Source of the DNA: an uncultured Lachnospiraceae bacterium
GTDB lineage: Bacteria; Bacillota; Clostridia; Lachnospirales; Lachnospiraceae
NCBI GenBank assembly: GCA_910586705.1
Contig: CAJUJK010000021.1
Coordinates: 1 to 22,900, forward strand
Direction: 5' to 3'
Length of the DNA: 22,900 bases
Shown piece by piece: positions 1 to 6,098 of the stretch. The notes beneath the pieces are model-generated. The model was not told where the DNA came from and ran no database searches. It was given only the letters and a program-made list of their open reading frames with translations. The position numbers and the translations under genes are program-made. The first letter of the stretch is position 1. Every line of letters begins with the position of its first letter.

Positions 1-469
<469 letters not shown>

Positions 470-473
470 GTTC

Positions 474-986
474 TCACTCCGTTTCTTTGTTATAGTTTTT
501 ATTGCCAAGTTCTCTATACACATTTTCCTTTCCCGGAAGCATCTGACCGAATATTGCCACGAGAACATTTTCCACAATGCTATTGCCGGCCTGCTTATAA
601 AGCTGTGTATTACTGTTTTCTAACTCCGCTTTATGGAAATCCTCATCTGAGAAACCCATGAGCCGCCAACATTCCAACGGCGTAAGTTTCCTAATCCTGT
701 ATTTAGAGCAAATATGAGGATTTGCGTAGCCGTGCGTTCCGGCTGTCAAAGTAGCCATACTGCCATCGTCAGAAAACACAGAGCCGCATTGACTTCCATC
801 GCACGAAATTTGACCTACTTTAGCCATATTTTTATCTTCCCTTTCCGTAAATATTGGCGTTTGTCCGCCTCCCATTCCCATCGCTGCCGTTAATGCCGGA
901 GATATGCCATCTGATCTAGGACATTGATGCTCCTGCAGTCCGCCCCATACAACCGGGTTGTTATCCAAATTGTAATTTTCTTGCAT
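474..986 (-). CDS. Cytosine-C5 methyltransferase, C-terminal half (motifs IX/X) with two repeat modules
   Basis: The C-terminal part carries RKLTPLECWRLMGFSDEDF and then QLYKQAGNSIVENVL, the motif IX-X region that completes the fold of C5 cytosine methyltransferases. Two repeat modules precede it: one around SDGISPALTAAMGMGGG and one around DDGSMATLTAGTHGYANPH. I chose ATG at 986 (170 residues) because its opening, MQENYNLDNNPVV, matches the pattern of the other modules and because a 10-G tract lies 9 bases upstream, where it could act as a wobble-paired ribosome binding site. The frame also extends up to an ATG at 1028. One extra G in the tract at 996-1005 would instead fuse this ORF to the module ORF starting at 1189, giving 238 residues. 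M.AquI and M.EcoHK31I are known two-polypeptide C5 methyltransferases, so a split enzyme is plausible. Confidence 0.8.
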   Translation of the reverse strand: MQENYNLDNNPVVWGGLQEHQCPRSDGISPALTAAMGMGGGQTPIFTEREDKNMAKVGQISCDGSQCGSVFSDDGSMATLTAGTHGYANPHICSKYRIRKLTPLECWRLMGFSDEDFHKAELENSNTQLYKQAGNSIVENVLVAIFGQMLPGKENVYRELGNKNYNKETE

Positions 987-1189
987 ATCGCAGTACCCCC
1001 CCCCCGTGAAACTTTCTCGATACGGCATATTCCCATGCTTTGAGCGGTTATTGTAGGGCAGACATTTCCTCCGCCCTGAACCCTTCCGCTCCTTAATTCA
1101 CTTGTGGGATATGAGAAATCAGCCACGCCTCCAACTTCACATTCGATATACCCTTTCTTTGTGGCTTGCCGTATCTTAACTTTTTCCAT
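890..1189 (-). CDS. Methyltransferase repeat-module ORF h, frame decided by a 10-G tract
   Basis: ATG at 1189 follows GAGGAAAAAGATT. The first about 60 residues (from KIRQATKKGYIECEVGG through PTITAQSMGICRIEK) match a module that phage C5 methyltransferases carry directly before their C-terminal motif. With the present 10 G at 996-1005 the frame continues into a tail (TAICKKITIW...) with no module-like character and stops at 890, giving 99 residues. With 11 G (or 8) it would enter the frame of the C-terminal half and make one 238-residue protein. The ORF overlaps the preceding one by 14 bases. The module assignment is solid; separate function of the short form is unknown. Confidence 0.7.
   Translation of the reverse strand: MEKVKIRQATKKGYIECEVGGVADFSYPTSELRSGRVQGGGNVCPTITAQSMGICRIEKVSRGGGTAICKKITIWITTRLYGADCRSINVLDQMAYLRH
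996..1005. repeat. 10-bp poly-C (coding-strand poly-G) tract joining module h to the C-terminal half
   Basis: Ten C lie in the context CAGTAC(C)n. On the coding strand the tract encodes Gly-Gly-Gly. With n=10, ORF h (from 1189) stays separate from the methyltransferase C-terminal ORF. Adding one G makes 1189 to 474 exactly 717 bases, a single open frame. The tract ends 9 bases before the ATG at 986, so it may also serve as the G-rich ribosome binding site of that ORF. Confidence 0.9.
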
Positions 1190-1367
1190 AATCTTTTTCC
1201 TCAACGAGATGCAGATATGAATATCCTCCTGTATTGCCGACCGGCTGAGATAATAAGCACATTACTATTGATCTGGAATCGTATACCCTGTTTCCCTGCC
1301 GATACTGCTTTCCAAAATTTATTTCTCCTATTCCTCCGACCAATTTAGGCATTATATTTTCATTCAT
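1176..1367 (-). CDS. Methyltransferase repeat-module ORF g
   Basis: 63 residues. ATG at 1367 lies inside the end of the previous ORF (8-base overlap, GGATGAATGA) with TTGGAG upstream. The core reads KQYRQGNRVYDSRSIVMCLL then SQPVGNTGGYSYL, a known inner module of phage C5 methyltransferases, recognisable by a basic/Tyr-rich entry, a hydrophobic strand and a Gly-rich turn. It lacks catalytic residues and would be an inert fragment alone unless it joins the two enzyme halves. It has no homopolymer tract of its own. Function as an independent peptide is unproven. Confidence 0.65.
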   Translation of the reverse strand: MNENIMPKLVGGIGEINFGKQYRQGNRVYDSRSIVMCLLSQPVGNTGGYSYLHLVEEKDYGKS

Positions 1368-1530
1368 CCGTTATCTCCAACACATAATTATCCTTTTGGA
1401 CTGTTGTAATTGTATTGCTTACTCCGTCAAGATTCGGCTCTAATCTCTGCTCAGTTGGTGCGCCAACGGTTATGTCAGACGGATTATCTGGGTTTCTGCC
1501 ACGGCTTGCGCATATAATCTGTTTAATCAC
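1360..1530 (-). CDS. Methyltransferase repeat-module ORF f (GTG start)
   Basis: 56 residues from GTG at 1530, preceded by AGAGGGGAAAATA. The sequence CASRGRNPDNPSDITVGAP, then TEQRLEPNLDGVSNTITTVQ and KDNYVLE, is the best-preserved module and is a familiar signature in phage-encoded C5 cytosine methyltransferases. In its own frame there is a stop just upstream (1545-1543), so it cannot be read as a simple extension of the previous ORF and needs its own start or re-initiation. It overlaps ORF e and ORF g by 8 bases each, typical of translational coupling. Confidence 0.7.
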   Translation of the reverse strand: MIKQIICASRGRNPDNPSDITVGAPTEQRLEPNLDGVSNTITTVQKDNYVLEITDE

Positions 1531-1753
1531 TATTTTCCCCTCTCATCGCTATGCTGCTCGCATATATCTCGCCTCGAAGAACATTCGCAGTACCCCCCCC
1601 CAGAGGCGCAGTAACGATTATCATGGGTTGTGTATTTCCTCCGCTGTTCGCCCTTATCGCCGGACACAACCCGTCTTTCGCATAAACGTTTCCCGCGTAA
1701 TTTCCGCCGTCAAACCCATATATATTACCTATCTGTTTTACTTCTTTCTGCAT
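1523..1753 (-). CDS. Methyltransferase repeat-module ORF e with a 9-G tract
   Basis: 76 residues. ATG at 1753 is preceded by GTAGAGGTAGAAG and overlaps ORF d by 29 bases. The core VKQIGNIYGFDGGNYAGNVY followed by DGLCPAIRANSGGNTQPMI is a standard repeat module. After it comes Gly-Gly-Gly encoded by the G9 tract at 1593-1601 and a 23-residue tail without module character. Changing the tract alters only this tail and the stop position. With 9 or 10 G the stop lands on or near the GTG of ORF f; with 8 G the frame ends about 20 bases earlier. The tract may therefore tune coupling to ORF f rather than the module itself, which is inference. Confidence 0.68.
   Translation of the reverse strand: MQKEVKQIGNIYGFDGGNYAGNVYAKDGLCPAIRANSGGNTQPMIIVTAPLGGGTANVLRGEIYASSIAMRGENSD
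1593..1601. repeat. 9-bp poly-C (coding poly-G) tract in module ORF e
   Basis: Nine C in the same CAGTAC(C)n context as the tracts at 996 and 9764. It encodes Gly-Gly-Gly directly after the conserved module core of ORF e and lies just upstream of ORF f, so length change alters where ribosomes terminate relative to the next start codon. Confidence 0.9.
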
Positions 1754-1901
1754 CTTCTACCTCTACCAAAACTTTAGGCGGGTCCTTATAGTCCGTTGCC
1801 CTTAAAGACTGGCAAATCCCCCCCCTAGAGAGAACACGGACCCTATCCTGACACTCTTTCTCAGGGTTAAGTGAACCGATTACTTCTATCTGGTTGCTCA
1901 T
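1725..1901 (-). CDS. Methyltransferase repeat-module ORF d with an 8-G tract (in frame)
   Basis: 58 residues from ATG at 1901, preceded by GGAGGAACAAA. The core VIGSLNPEKECQDRVRVLSR, then GGICQSLRATDYKDPPKVLV, matches a common methyltransferase module in which the Arg-Gly-Gly turn is here encoded by the G8 tract at 1818-1825. At 8 G the canonical frame is intact, so this module is ON; loss or gain of one G would destroy its second half. It overlaps ORF c by 35 bases and ORF e by 29. Confidence 0.68.
   Translation of the reverse strand: MSNQIEVIGSLNPEKECQDRVRVLSRGGICQSLRATDYKDPPKVLVEVEDAERSKTDR
1818..1825. repeat. 8-bp poly-C (coding poly-G) tract in module ORF d
   Basis: Eight C at the conserved glycine turn of the module encoded by ORF d. 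The present length keeps the canonical module frame open. Its flanks (AAAT before, TAGAG after) differ from the CAGTAC context of three other tracts. Confidence 0.88.
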
Positions 1902-2073
1902 TTTGTTCCTCCATCAGAATATATGTCTGCTGTGTGCTTCCCGGATTCGCCAATAACGCCGGATGAATATGCGCAATATTCCTTTTGCGTGTTTTTGCAC
2001 CTTCTCCCGCCTTGTGAGAAAAGTTGTTTGGTGTCAGATAACAAACCGGACGCTCATTTACTGCTATTTTCAT
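1867..2073 (-). CDS. Methyltransferase repeat-module ORF c
   Basis: 68 residues from ATG at 2073, with GGAGG 6 bases upstream. Residues 6-53 (NERPVCYLTP..., then HPALLANPGSTQQTYILMEE) have the module pattern of a Pro-(Ala/Thr)-Leu strand followed by a Gly turn and a hydrophobic end. There is no poly-G tract; the last 15 residues overlap the start of ORF d in another frame and look like run-off. A start at TTG 2088 is possible but lacks a comparable ribosome binding site. Confidence 0.62.
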   Translation of the reverse strand: MKIAVNERPVCYLTPNNFSHKAGEGAKTRKRNIAHIHPALLANPGSTQQTYILMEEQNEQPDRSNRFT

Positions 2074-2127
2074 CTTTATCCTCCACAACTACCAGAATTG
2101 CTGTCTTGAACCCTTCCGGCCTTGTTG

Positions 2128-2247
2128 TTATAGTAGGAGATACCCCCCCGCGATAACTTTCTGATTATAGGCATCTATTATATCCCCCGGTTTACAATTA
2201 TTGCTATTCATGGTCTGCCACGCTTGTCTGAAAAACCGTTCGCTCAT
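2128..2247 (-). CDS. Methyltransferase repeat-module ORF b, currently shifted out of frame by a 7-G tract
   Basis: ATG at 2247 has AAGGAG 8 bases upstream, inside the last codons of the catalytic-half gene (stop at 2253). The frame reads KPGDIIDAYNQKVIAGG and then, with the present 7 G, YLLL and a stop at 2128 (39 residues). One additional G (or loss of two) gives VSPTITTRPEGFKTAILVVV, the canonical continuation of this module, and runs to a stop at 2054 (64 residues, overlapping ORF c by 20 bases). The sequence therefore shows an OFF state, or a homopolymer sequencing error, at this tract. Confidence 0.65.
   Translation of the reverse strand: MSERFFRQAWQTMNSNNCKPGDIIDAYNQKVIAGGYLLL
2143..2149. 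repeat. 7-bp poly-C (coding poly-G) tract that puts module ORF b out of frame
   Basis: Seven C encode the Ala-Gly-Gly turn of ORF b. At n=7 translation ends four codons later; at n=8 the recognisable module sequence continues for about 30 residues. This is the clearest OFF-configured tract in the locus. Confidence 0.88.
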
Positions 2248-2252
2248 ATATG

Positions 2253-3362
2253 CTACTCCTTCTCTAAAACTGCGTTTTCTGGATTGTAATTTGAGAGTCC
2301 CTTATAATACCTTGCTGTTAAGCACATTCCTGTTTCTATGGGTTTCGCCTTAATACAGTTTCCGGCACTTATCGGCTGCTGTTCTCCACTACCGCATCCC
2401 ATTGATGCCGGTCCGTTGAGCCTCTGCCCCCCTCCCCGAACCGTATTTGATACTTCTTTCTCCCCAAGCTGTCCGCTGTTTACAAGGTTTTCTATCAAAC
2501 TCATCGCTTTTGGTGTGTTGATATAATAATTTTCAGCAACCTTTGGCTCCAAATAATCTTTCATCGTGCTTGTCAATTCAATAGGCTGTGGAAACTTATA
2601 ATTGTACTCCCCAAGAACGGAAACCATGAAATATCTCTCCCGGTTCTGAGCAACGCCGTAATCTTTTGCATTGAGGATTTCTCCATAGTTCTTATATCCC
2701 TTGCTCTCCAGAAACGACATCCAACTGTGAAAATCCGCAATATTTTCATCACTTACTACCTGCGGCACATTTTCCATGAGAAGTATCTGAGGGAGATGTT
2801 TGACTTCATTCAGCAGCCGTTCAACCTCCCACAATAACCCGGATCGCGTTCCCGCTCCTTTCGACATTCCCTTTCTTTTCCCGGCAAGAGATAAGTCCTG
2901 ACACGGAAACGAATATGTAAGCAGGTATATGTATTTATCTGTGTCAACAATTCCTAAATCGCTCCCTTTTGCCGCCATTATGTTTACGAGATTGTGGGTT
3001 GCCTTAATATCGTTATAGGTTTTCCGTAACCACCGGCTACGGTTCTGGTGCTTACTTATCTGTTCTTTTGTGAGTGGATTTTTCCCATTTGCCGATATTC
3101 CCATTTCAAACAGAATATCCACAAGTTCTTCCTCCGTGTACTTTGCGGAATAATCGGTATCATCGTTTTCAAAATGGATAGCCTTACACGAAGCAACGGC
3201 GTTCACTTCCCACTCACAAGTAAGATAATGCTCAAATTCTGCGCCTAAATCCCGCAAGGCCATAGCCTGTGACGATACCCCACTGAATAATTCTATAAGG
3301 CGGATTGGCTTATCTATTTTGAACGCCGGATATAGGTATTCAAACATTGTTATTTGATCCAT
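2253..3362 (-). CDS. DNA (cytosine-5) methyltransferase, catalytic N-terminal half
   Basis: 369 residues. Motif I (LIELFSGVSSQ, around residue 26), motif IV with the catalytic Cys (SFPCQDLS, Cys about 154), motif VI (MENVPQV, about 197) and motif VIII (QNRERYFMVS, about 239) are all present, so SAM binding and cysteine attack on cytosine C5 should be intact. Motifs IX and X are missing; they lie in a separate ORF (474-986) beyond seven mini-ORFs. The end of this protein already contains module-like repeats (EVSNTVRGGG; METGMCLTAR-like segment). The recognition sequence cannot be predicted. It follows the zinc-ribbon gene after an 80-base gap holding a parS-like palindrome and an inverted repeat. 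It may act in protection against host restriction or in epigenetic control. The enzyme assignment is firm; activity depends on joining with the C-terminal half. Confidence 0.9.
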   Translation of the reverse strand: MDQITMFEYLYPAFKIDKPIRLIELFSGVSSQAMALRDLGAEFEHYLTCEWEVNAVASCKAIHFENDDTDYSAKYTEEELVDILFEMGISANGKNPLTKEQISKHQNRSRWLRKTYNDIKATHNLVNIMAAKGSDLGIVDTDKYIYLLTYSFPCQDLSLAGKRKGMSKGAGTRSGLLWEVERLLNEVKHLPQILLMENVPQVVSDENIADFHSWMSFLESKGYKNYGEILNAKDYGVAQNRERYFMVSVLGEYNYKFPQPIELTSTMKDYLEPKVAENYYINTPKAMSLIENLVNSGQLGEKEVSNTVRGGGQRLNGPASMGCGSGEQQPISAGNCIKAKPIETGMCLTARYYKGLSNYNPENAVLEKE

Positions 3363-3395
3363 TGCCTTTTAATTCTCCTTTCTTTTGGCGTATTA

Positions 3396-3411
3396 TGTTT
3401 CATGTGAAACA
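3396..3411. promoter_or_regulatory. parS-like palindrome TGTTTCATGTGAAACA
   Basis: The 16 bases differ at one position from the bacterial parS consensus TGTTTCACGTGAAACA bound by ParB/Spo0J. The site lies 34 bases upstream of the methyltransferase start, in the only gap of this part of the early unit. No parB gene is in the window. It could recruit host ParB to the prophage or phage DNA, or act as an operator. The match is seen directly; binding is inference. Confidence 0.55.
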
Positions 3412-3428
3412 CTCTTTTGGAGAGTTTC
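3406..3428. promoter_or_regulatory. Inverted repeat resembling the immunity-region operator
   Basis: GAAACACTC-TTTTG-GAGAGTTTC forms an 8-of-9 inverted repeat that overlaps the parS-like site. Its centre, CACTCTTTTGGAGAG, resembles CTCTCTTTTGGGGAG in the spacer of the cro promoter (13999-14013) and CTCTCCTTTGAGAG at 13730. It may be a further repressor operator ahead of the methyltransferase locus. No convincing -35/-10 pair was found next to it. Confidence 0.4.
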
Positions 3429-3441
3429 TTGTTCAAAAAAA

Positions 3442-4050
3442 TTAGCGTTGGTTCGCTATAATCTGTTGAATCCTTGCGTTTTCCTGCATCCGCCACAGCT
3501 TATTATCGCTTTCGTCTGGCAGGTTTTTGGTAACTCTCTCGGAACACGCAGGACATATTCTGCCTTTTGGTATTGGGTTTCCGCAGAAATAGCACATTCC
3601 AAAAGACGGCCTTTCTGATCTTTCAATCTGATTTCCTCTGTATTCCCTTGCCCTGATCCGTTCTTTGGCATTGCATATTCCACAGAGCGTCTTACCGTTC
3701 TCAGTTTTCCTCTTTCCGCATTTTACACAAATTCCCATTTCTTTAAGTTTCCGCCGCCTGTTTTTGTGGTATTGGCTTTCTTTTTCTGGATCACGGCTAC
3801 ATTTAAGGTTAGAGGCGTATTTTCTTGCGGAACATTCAGGGCAGATTTTTTCATCTCCGTATACTCGTCTACTTCCACATTCCGTACAAATTCCCATTTC
3901 CCTTAAAGCCGCTCTTTTTTCTGCCGTCTGCTTCCTTTGCTTTTCCCGGCACGTCCGGCAAGTTGTCTTTCCATCCTCCGCCGGAGAAGATTTGCAGTAA
4001 ACGCATACTCCACGGTCTTTTAGGTTCTGATACCGCTCCTTATCCGTCAT
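3442..4050 (-). CDS. Phage protein with four CxxC-CxxC zinc ribbons
   Basis: 202 residues holding four tandem zinc-knuckle units: CVYC...CRTC, CTEC...CPEC, CVKC...CGIC and CYFC...CPAC, each about 16-20 residues across and separated by Arg/Lys/Glu-rich helices of about 25-40 residues. The repeating (L)REMGIC/LKEMGIC lead-in shows internal duplication. Such proteins are common in clostridial phages without a defined role; nucleic-acid binding is likely from the Cys pattern and strong positive charge. The start lies 3 bases after the stop of the DnaC-like gene, so it belongs to the replication operon. Confidence 0.75.
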   Translation of the reverse strand: MTDKERYQNLKDRGVCVYCKSSPAEDGKTTCRTCREKQRKQTAEKRAALREMGICTECGSRRVYGDEKICPECSARKYASNLKCSRDPEKESQYHKNRRRKLKEMGICVKCGKRKTENGKTLCGICNAKERIRAREYRGNQIERSERPSFGMCYFCGNPIPKGRICPACSERVTKNLPDESDNKLWRMQENARIQQIIANQR

Positions 4051-4053
4051 AAA

Positions 4054-4764
4054 CTACCCCTTTTCTCCATACAGGCGGTAATTGTACTCTCTTCCGACAA
4101 TCTCAATTTGATGCCCCCTTGCCATTTCAATAACCCTTGACATTGTTCCCTCATCGAAATCGAGCAGTTCGTCCATATTCTTCTCGGTAGAAATTACCAT
4201 AGGCAGATTTTTGATATATCTGTGATTGATAATCTCAAAGAGAATGTTCACATCAGCCTCACTGCTTTTCCCTTTCAGCAAATCATCAATCATAAGAACA
4301 GGAACATTTTTGTATCGGTCAATCGCATTGTTATAATTTAACGAATCCCTCACGCATTGTTTTATTTTGGTTATCTCTTCCCGGTATGGCATATACAGAA
4401 CGCCCGTCTTATGGTTTGTCATAATGGCGTTGCAGATTGCCATTGATAAATGAGTTTTCCCGGAACCCACTTGGCCTTGAAACAAAACGGAATTGTATCT
4501 TGTGTTTCTTATATCTGGGAATGTTTTACAATAATCAATCGCTATCGCTTTCGCTCTTTTCAGTAAATCCATTCCCCTATCGTTGAAGTTCCTAAATCCT
4601 TTTTTCTGGAACTCTTCTGAAATACCGCTGCGCTCCAGACGTTCCTTTGCGTCTGCCAATTCTTTGCACTCACACGGTTTCATAAAAGTATATCCGTCTT
4701 TTTCGTACTCAATATATCTTCTGCCGCCACACTTCGGGCAGACATCTTTATTTTCCTCGCTCAC
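4054..4764 (-). CDS. DnaC-like replicative helicase loader (AAA+ ATPase)
   Basis: 236 residues. An N-terminal four-Cys zinc motif (CPKC at 9-12, CEC at 31-33) is followed by an AAA+ core: Walker A GQVGSGKTHLS (about 97-104), Walker B VLMIDDL (about 156-161) and STEKN as a sensor-1-like segment. This is the DnaC/DnaI helicase-loader family, which delivers replicative helicase to the phage origin. It sits directly after the replisome organiser, 12 bases apart, the usual phage initiation pair. Confidence 0.88.
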   Translation of the reverse strand: MSEENKDVCPKCGGRRYIEYEKDGYTFMKPCECKELADAKERLERSGISEEFQKKGFRNFNDRGMDLLKRAKAIAIDYCKTFPDIRNTRYNSVLFQGQVGSGKTHLSMAICNAIMTNHKTGVLYMPYREEITKIKQCVRDSLNYNNAIDRYKNVPVLMIDDLLKGKSSEADVNILFEIINHRYIKNLPMVISTEKNMDELLDFDEGTMSRVIEMARGHQIEIVGREYNYRLYGEKG

Positions 4765-4776
4765 TCAATCTGCTCC

Positions 4777-5592
4777 TTACTCAAATTCTCCGATGTCGAT
4801 GTCATCCATCGTGCCAATTATTTCTTCTGTTTCCCGGTTCAGCTTTTCACTTATTCCTAAGTATTTAGATTCCTTTACCGTCTGCCTTGCCTCATTCAGA
4901 TAGCTTTCAAAATGTGAAGCCGCAAAGAGCGTTTCCGGTCTGAGGTATGCAGACATTTTCTTATCATTCAGCCATTGATCCGCCTTAATGTCGATAACCT
5001 TTTTGAAATCATCCACTCCAAAACCGTCTGTAATCCGTCCGTTTATAATCCGCTGCGTGGCTTTCGTGGTATGTCTGTAATGAGCATTTGTTTTCTCATT
5101 CAGATAGTCGATAATCTCCTTATATGGAGGAACCGCCGGGGTTTCCCTTGCAATATCCTTATCTTTATCTATACTATTCTTATCTAATCTAATCTGGGTT
5201 GTCAGTTGGTTGCCAGTTGGTTTACCACTTTCTATTTCAGCAAACCGGTCCGCTTCCGTATACGACTTATTCCCCTTAACTACGAGCGTTGACATTTCCT
5301 CCTGATAAACAGTAGGTTTATATCTGTCCTGCCTCAGAGTGTTGTGCATACGCCAGTGCTTTATGACGATTACTCCGCTCTCAAACGCAAGTATATACCG
5401 CTTTGCCAGAAGTAATTTAAGATCGTCTGCGCTTGCTCCAATAACCCTCTGAATCTTTTTGGGGTTATCCACAAACCCATCGTCATCTGCCCTCATTGAT
5501 AAGTGAAAATACAGTGCTTGCGTGGATAAGGGCATATCCAAAAACGCATCAGAATCAATGATTTGCTTTGAAAACATTCTCTTCTCAGCCAT
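4777..5592 (-). CDS. Phage replisome organiser / DnaD-type initiation protein
   Basis: 271 residues. The N-terminal 120 residues (AEKRMFSKQIIDSDAFLDMP, LYFHLSMRADDDGFVDNPKK) match the phage replisome-organiser winged-helix domain. Residues from about 165 (YKEIIDYLNEKTN...GFGVDDFKKVIDIKADQWL...LRPETLFAASHFESYLNE) match the conserved phage C-terminal domain found in DnaD-like replication proteins. It should bind the phage origin and recruit the DnaC-like loader encoded next. Phage origins are often inside such genes; none is obvious here. Confidence 0.88.
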   Translation of the reverse strand: MAEKRMFSKQIIDSDAFLDMPLSTQALYFHLSMRADDDGFVDNPKKIQRVIGASADDLKLLLAKRYILAFESGVIVIKHWRMHNTLRQDRYKPTVYQEEMSTLVVKGNKSYTEADRFAEIESGKPTGNQLTTQIRLDKNSIDKDKDIARETPAVPPYKEIIDYLNEKTNAHYRHTTKATQRIINGRITDGFGVDDFKKVIDIKADQWLNDKKMSAYLRPETLFAASHFESYLNEARQTVKESKYLGISEKLNRETEEIIGTMDDIDIGEFE

Positions 5593-5600
5593 AGTGCCTC

Positions 5601-6008
5601 CTACTCCAATTCCTCAATGATTACCTCAATCCGGGGATTTTGTTTATCAACATAGAAGTCGTGAGTATATCCTTTTACCCACACCTGATTATCATTTTTC
5701 AGAACGCCGCACTTCTGCAAAGCATCCTCTATGACCTTCGTTGCGAAACTTCCTACGTTGGAAAAATCTCGCCGGACATCTCCCTCATAAAAGAAATAAT
5801 GAATTTTAACCGGATTGACTATTTTCAGCCTACCAAGTTGTTTCCGTATCGCATTTGAGGCAATAATCATGTAATCTCGCTTCATTTTCGCACCAACCTG
5901 CGGATGTCTGCTGCATGATTGGATATAATCGTTTAAGTCTGGAAAGGTATGTGTTTTCCCATAATACACGCCTTTTATGATGAATGAGTGGTTATTCAAC
6001 TCTATCAC
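5601..6008 (-). CDS. RusA-family Holliday junction resolvase
   Basis: 135 residues. The segment RRDFSNVGSFATKVIEDALQ followed by KCGVLKNDNQV has the spaced acidic residues of RusA-type endonucleases (D-x-x-N, then ED, then DN), which cut four-way DNA junctions as symmetric dimers using divalent metal. Length and position beside replication and recombination genes fit. The start at 6008 has AAGGGAG upstream. It ends 8 bases before the replisome organiser start. Confidence 0.85.
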   Translation of the reverse strand: MIELNNHSFIIKGVYYGKTHTFPDLNDYIQSCSRHPQVGAKMKRDYMIIASNAIRKQLGRLKIVNPVKIHYFFYEGDVRRDFSNVGSFATKVIEDALQKCGVLKNDNQVWVKGYTHDFYVDKQNPRIEVIIEELE

Positions 6009-6025
6009 TCCCTTGCTTTTTATTT

Positions 6026-6050
6026 GGCGGCTACCAAAACAGCAGCCGCC
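6026..6050. other. GC-rich hairpin upstream of the RusA gene
   Basis: GGCGGCT and AGCCGCC form a 7-bp perfect stem with an 11-base loop in the 90-base gap between the 6099-6827 gene and the RusA gene. No U-run follows on the minus strand, so it is not a standard terminator. It could protect an mRNA end or slow readthrough. Confidence 0.45.
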
Positions 6051-6098
6051 GATCCGTGATATTTTCCTCAGAGACCAATCTTCGGAGATGTACTTCTG

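Noticed and set aside
996..2149. All poly-C tracts as pure sequencing or assembly errors
   Set aside because: Possible for single tracts and listed as a refuting outcome, but the tracts fall at the conserved glycine turn of modules, two show canonical frames at present length, and module starts have their own ribosome binding sites, so error alone does not explain the split arrangement.
474..3362. Diversity-generating retroelement
   Set aside because: No reverse transcriptase, no template/variable repeat pair and no adenine-specific substitutions are visible; the repeated modules are divergent paralogues.
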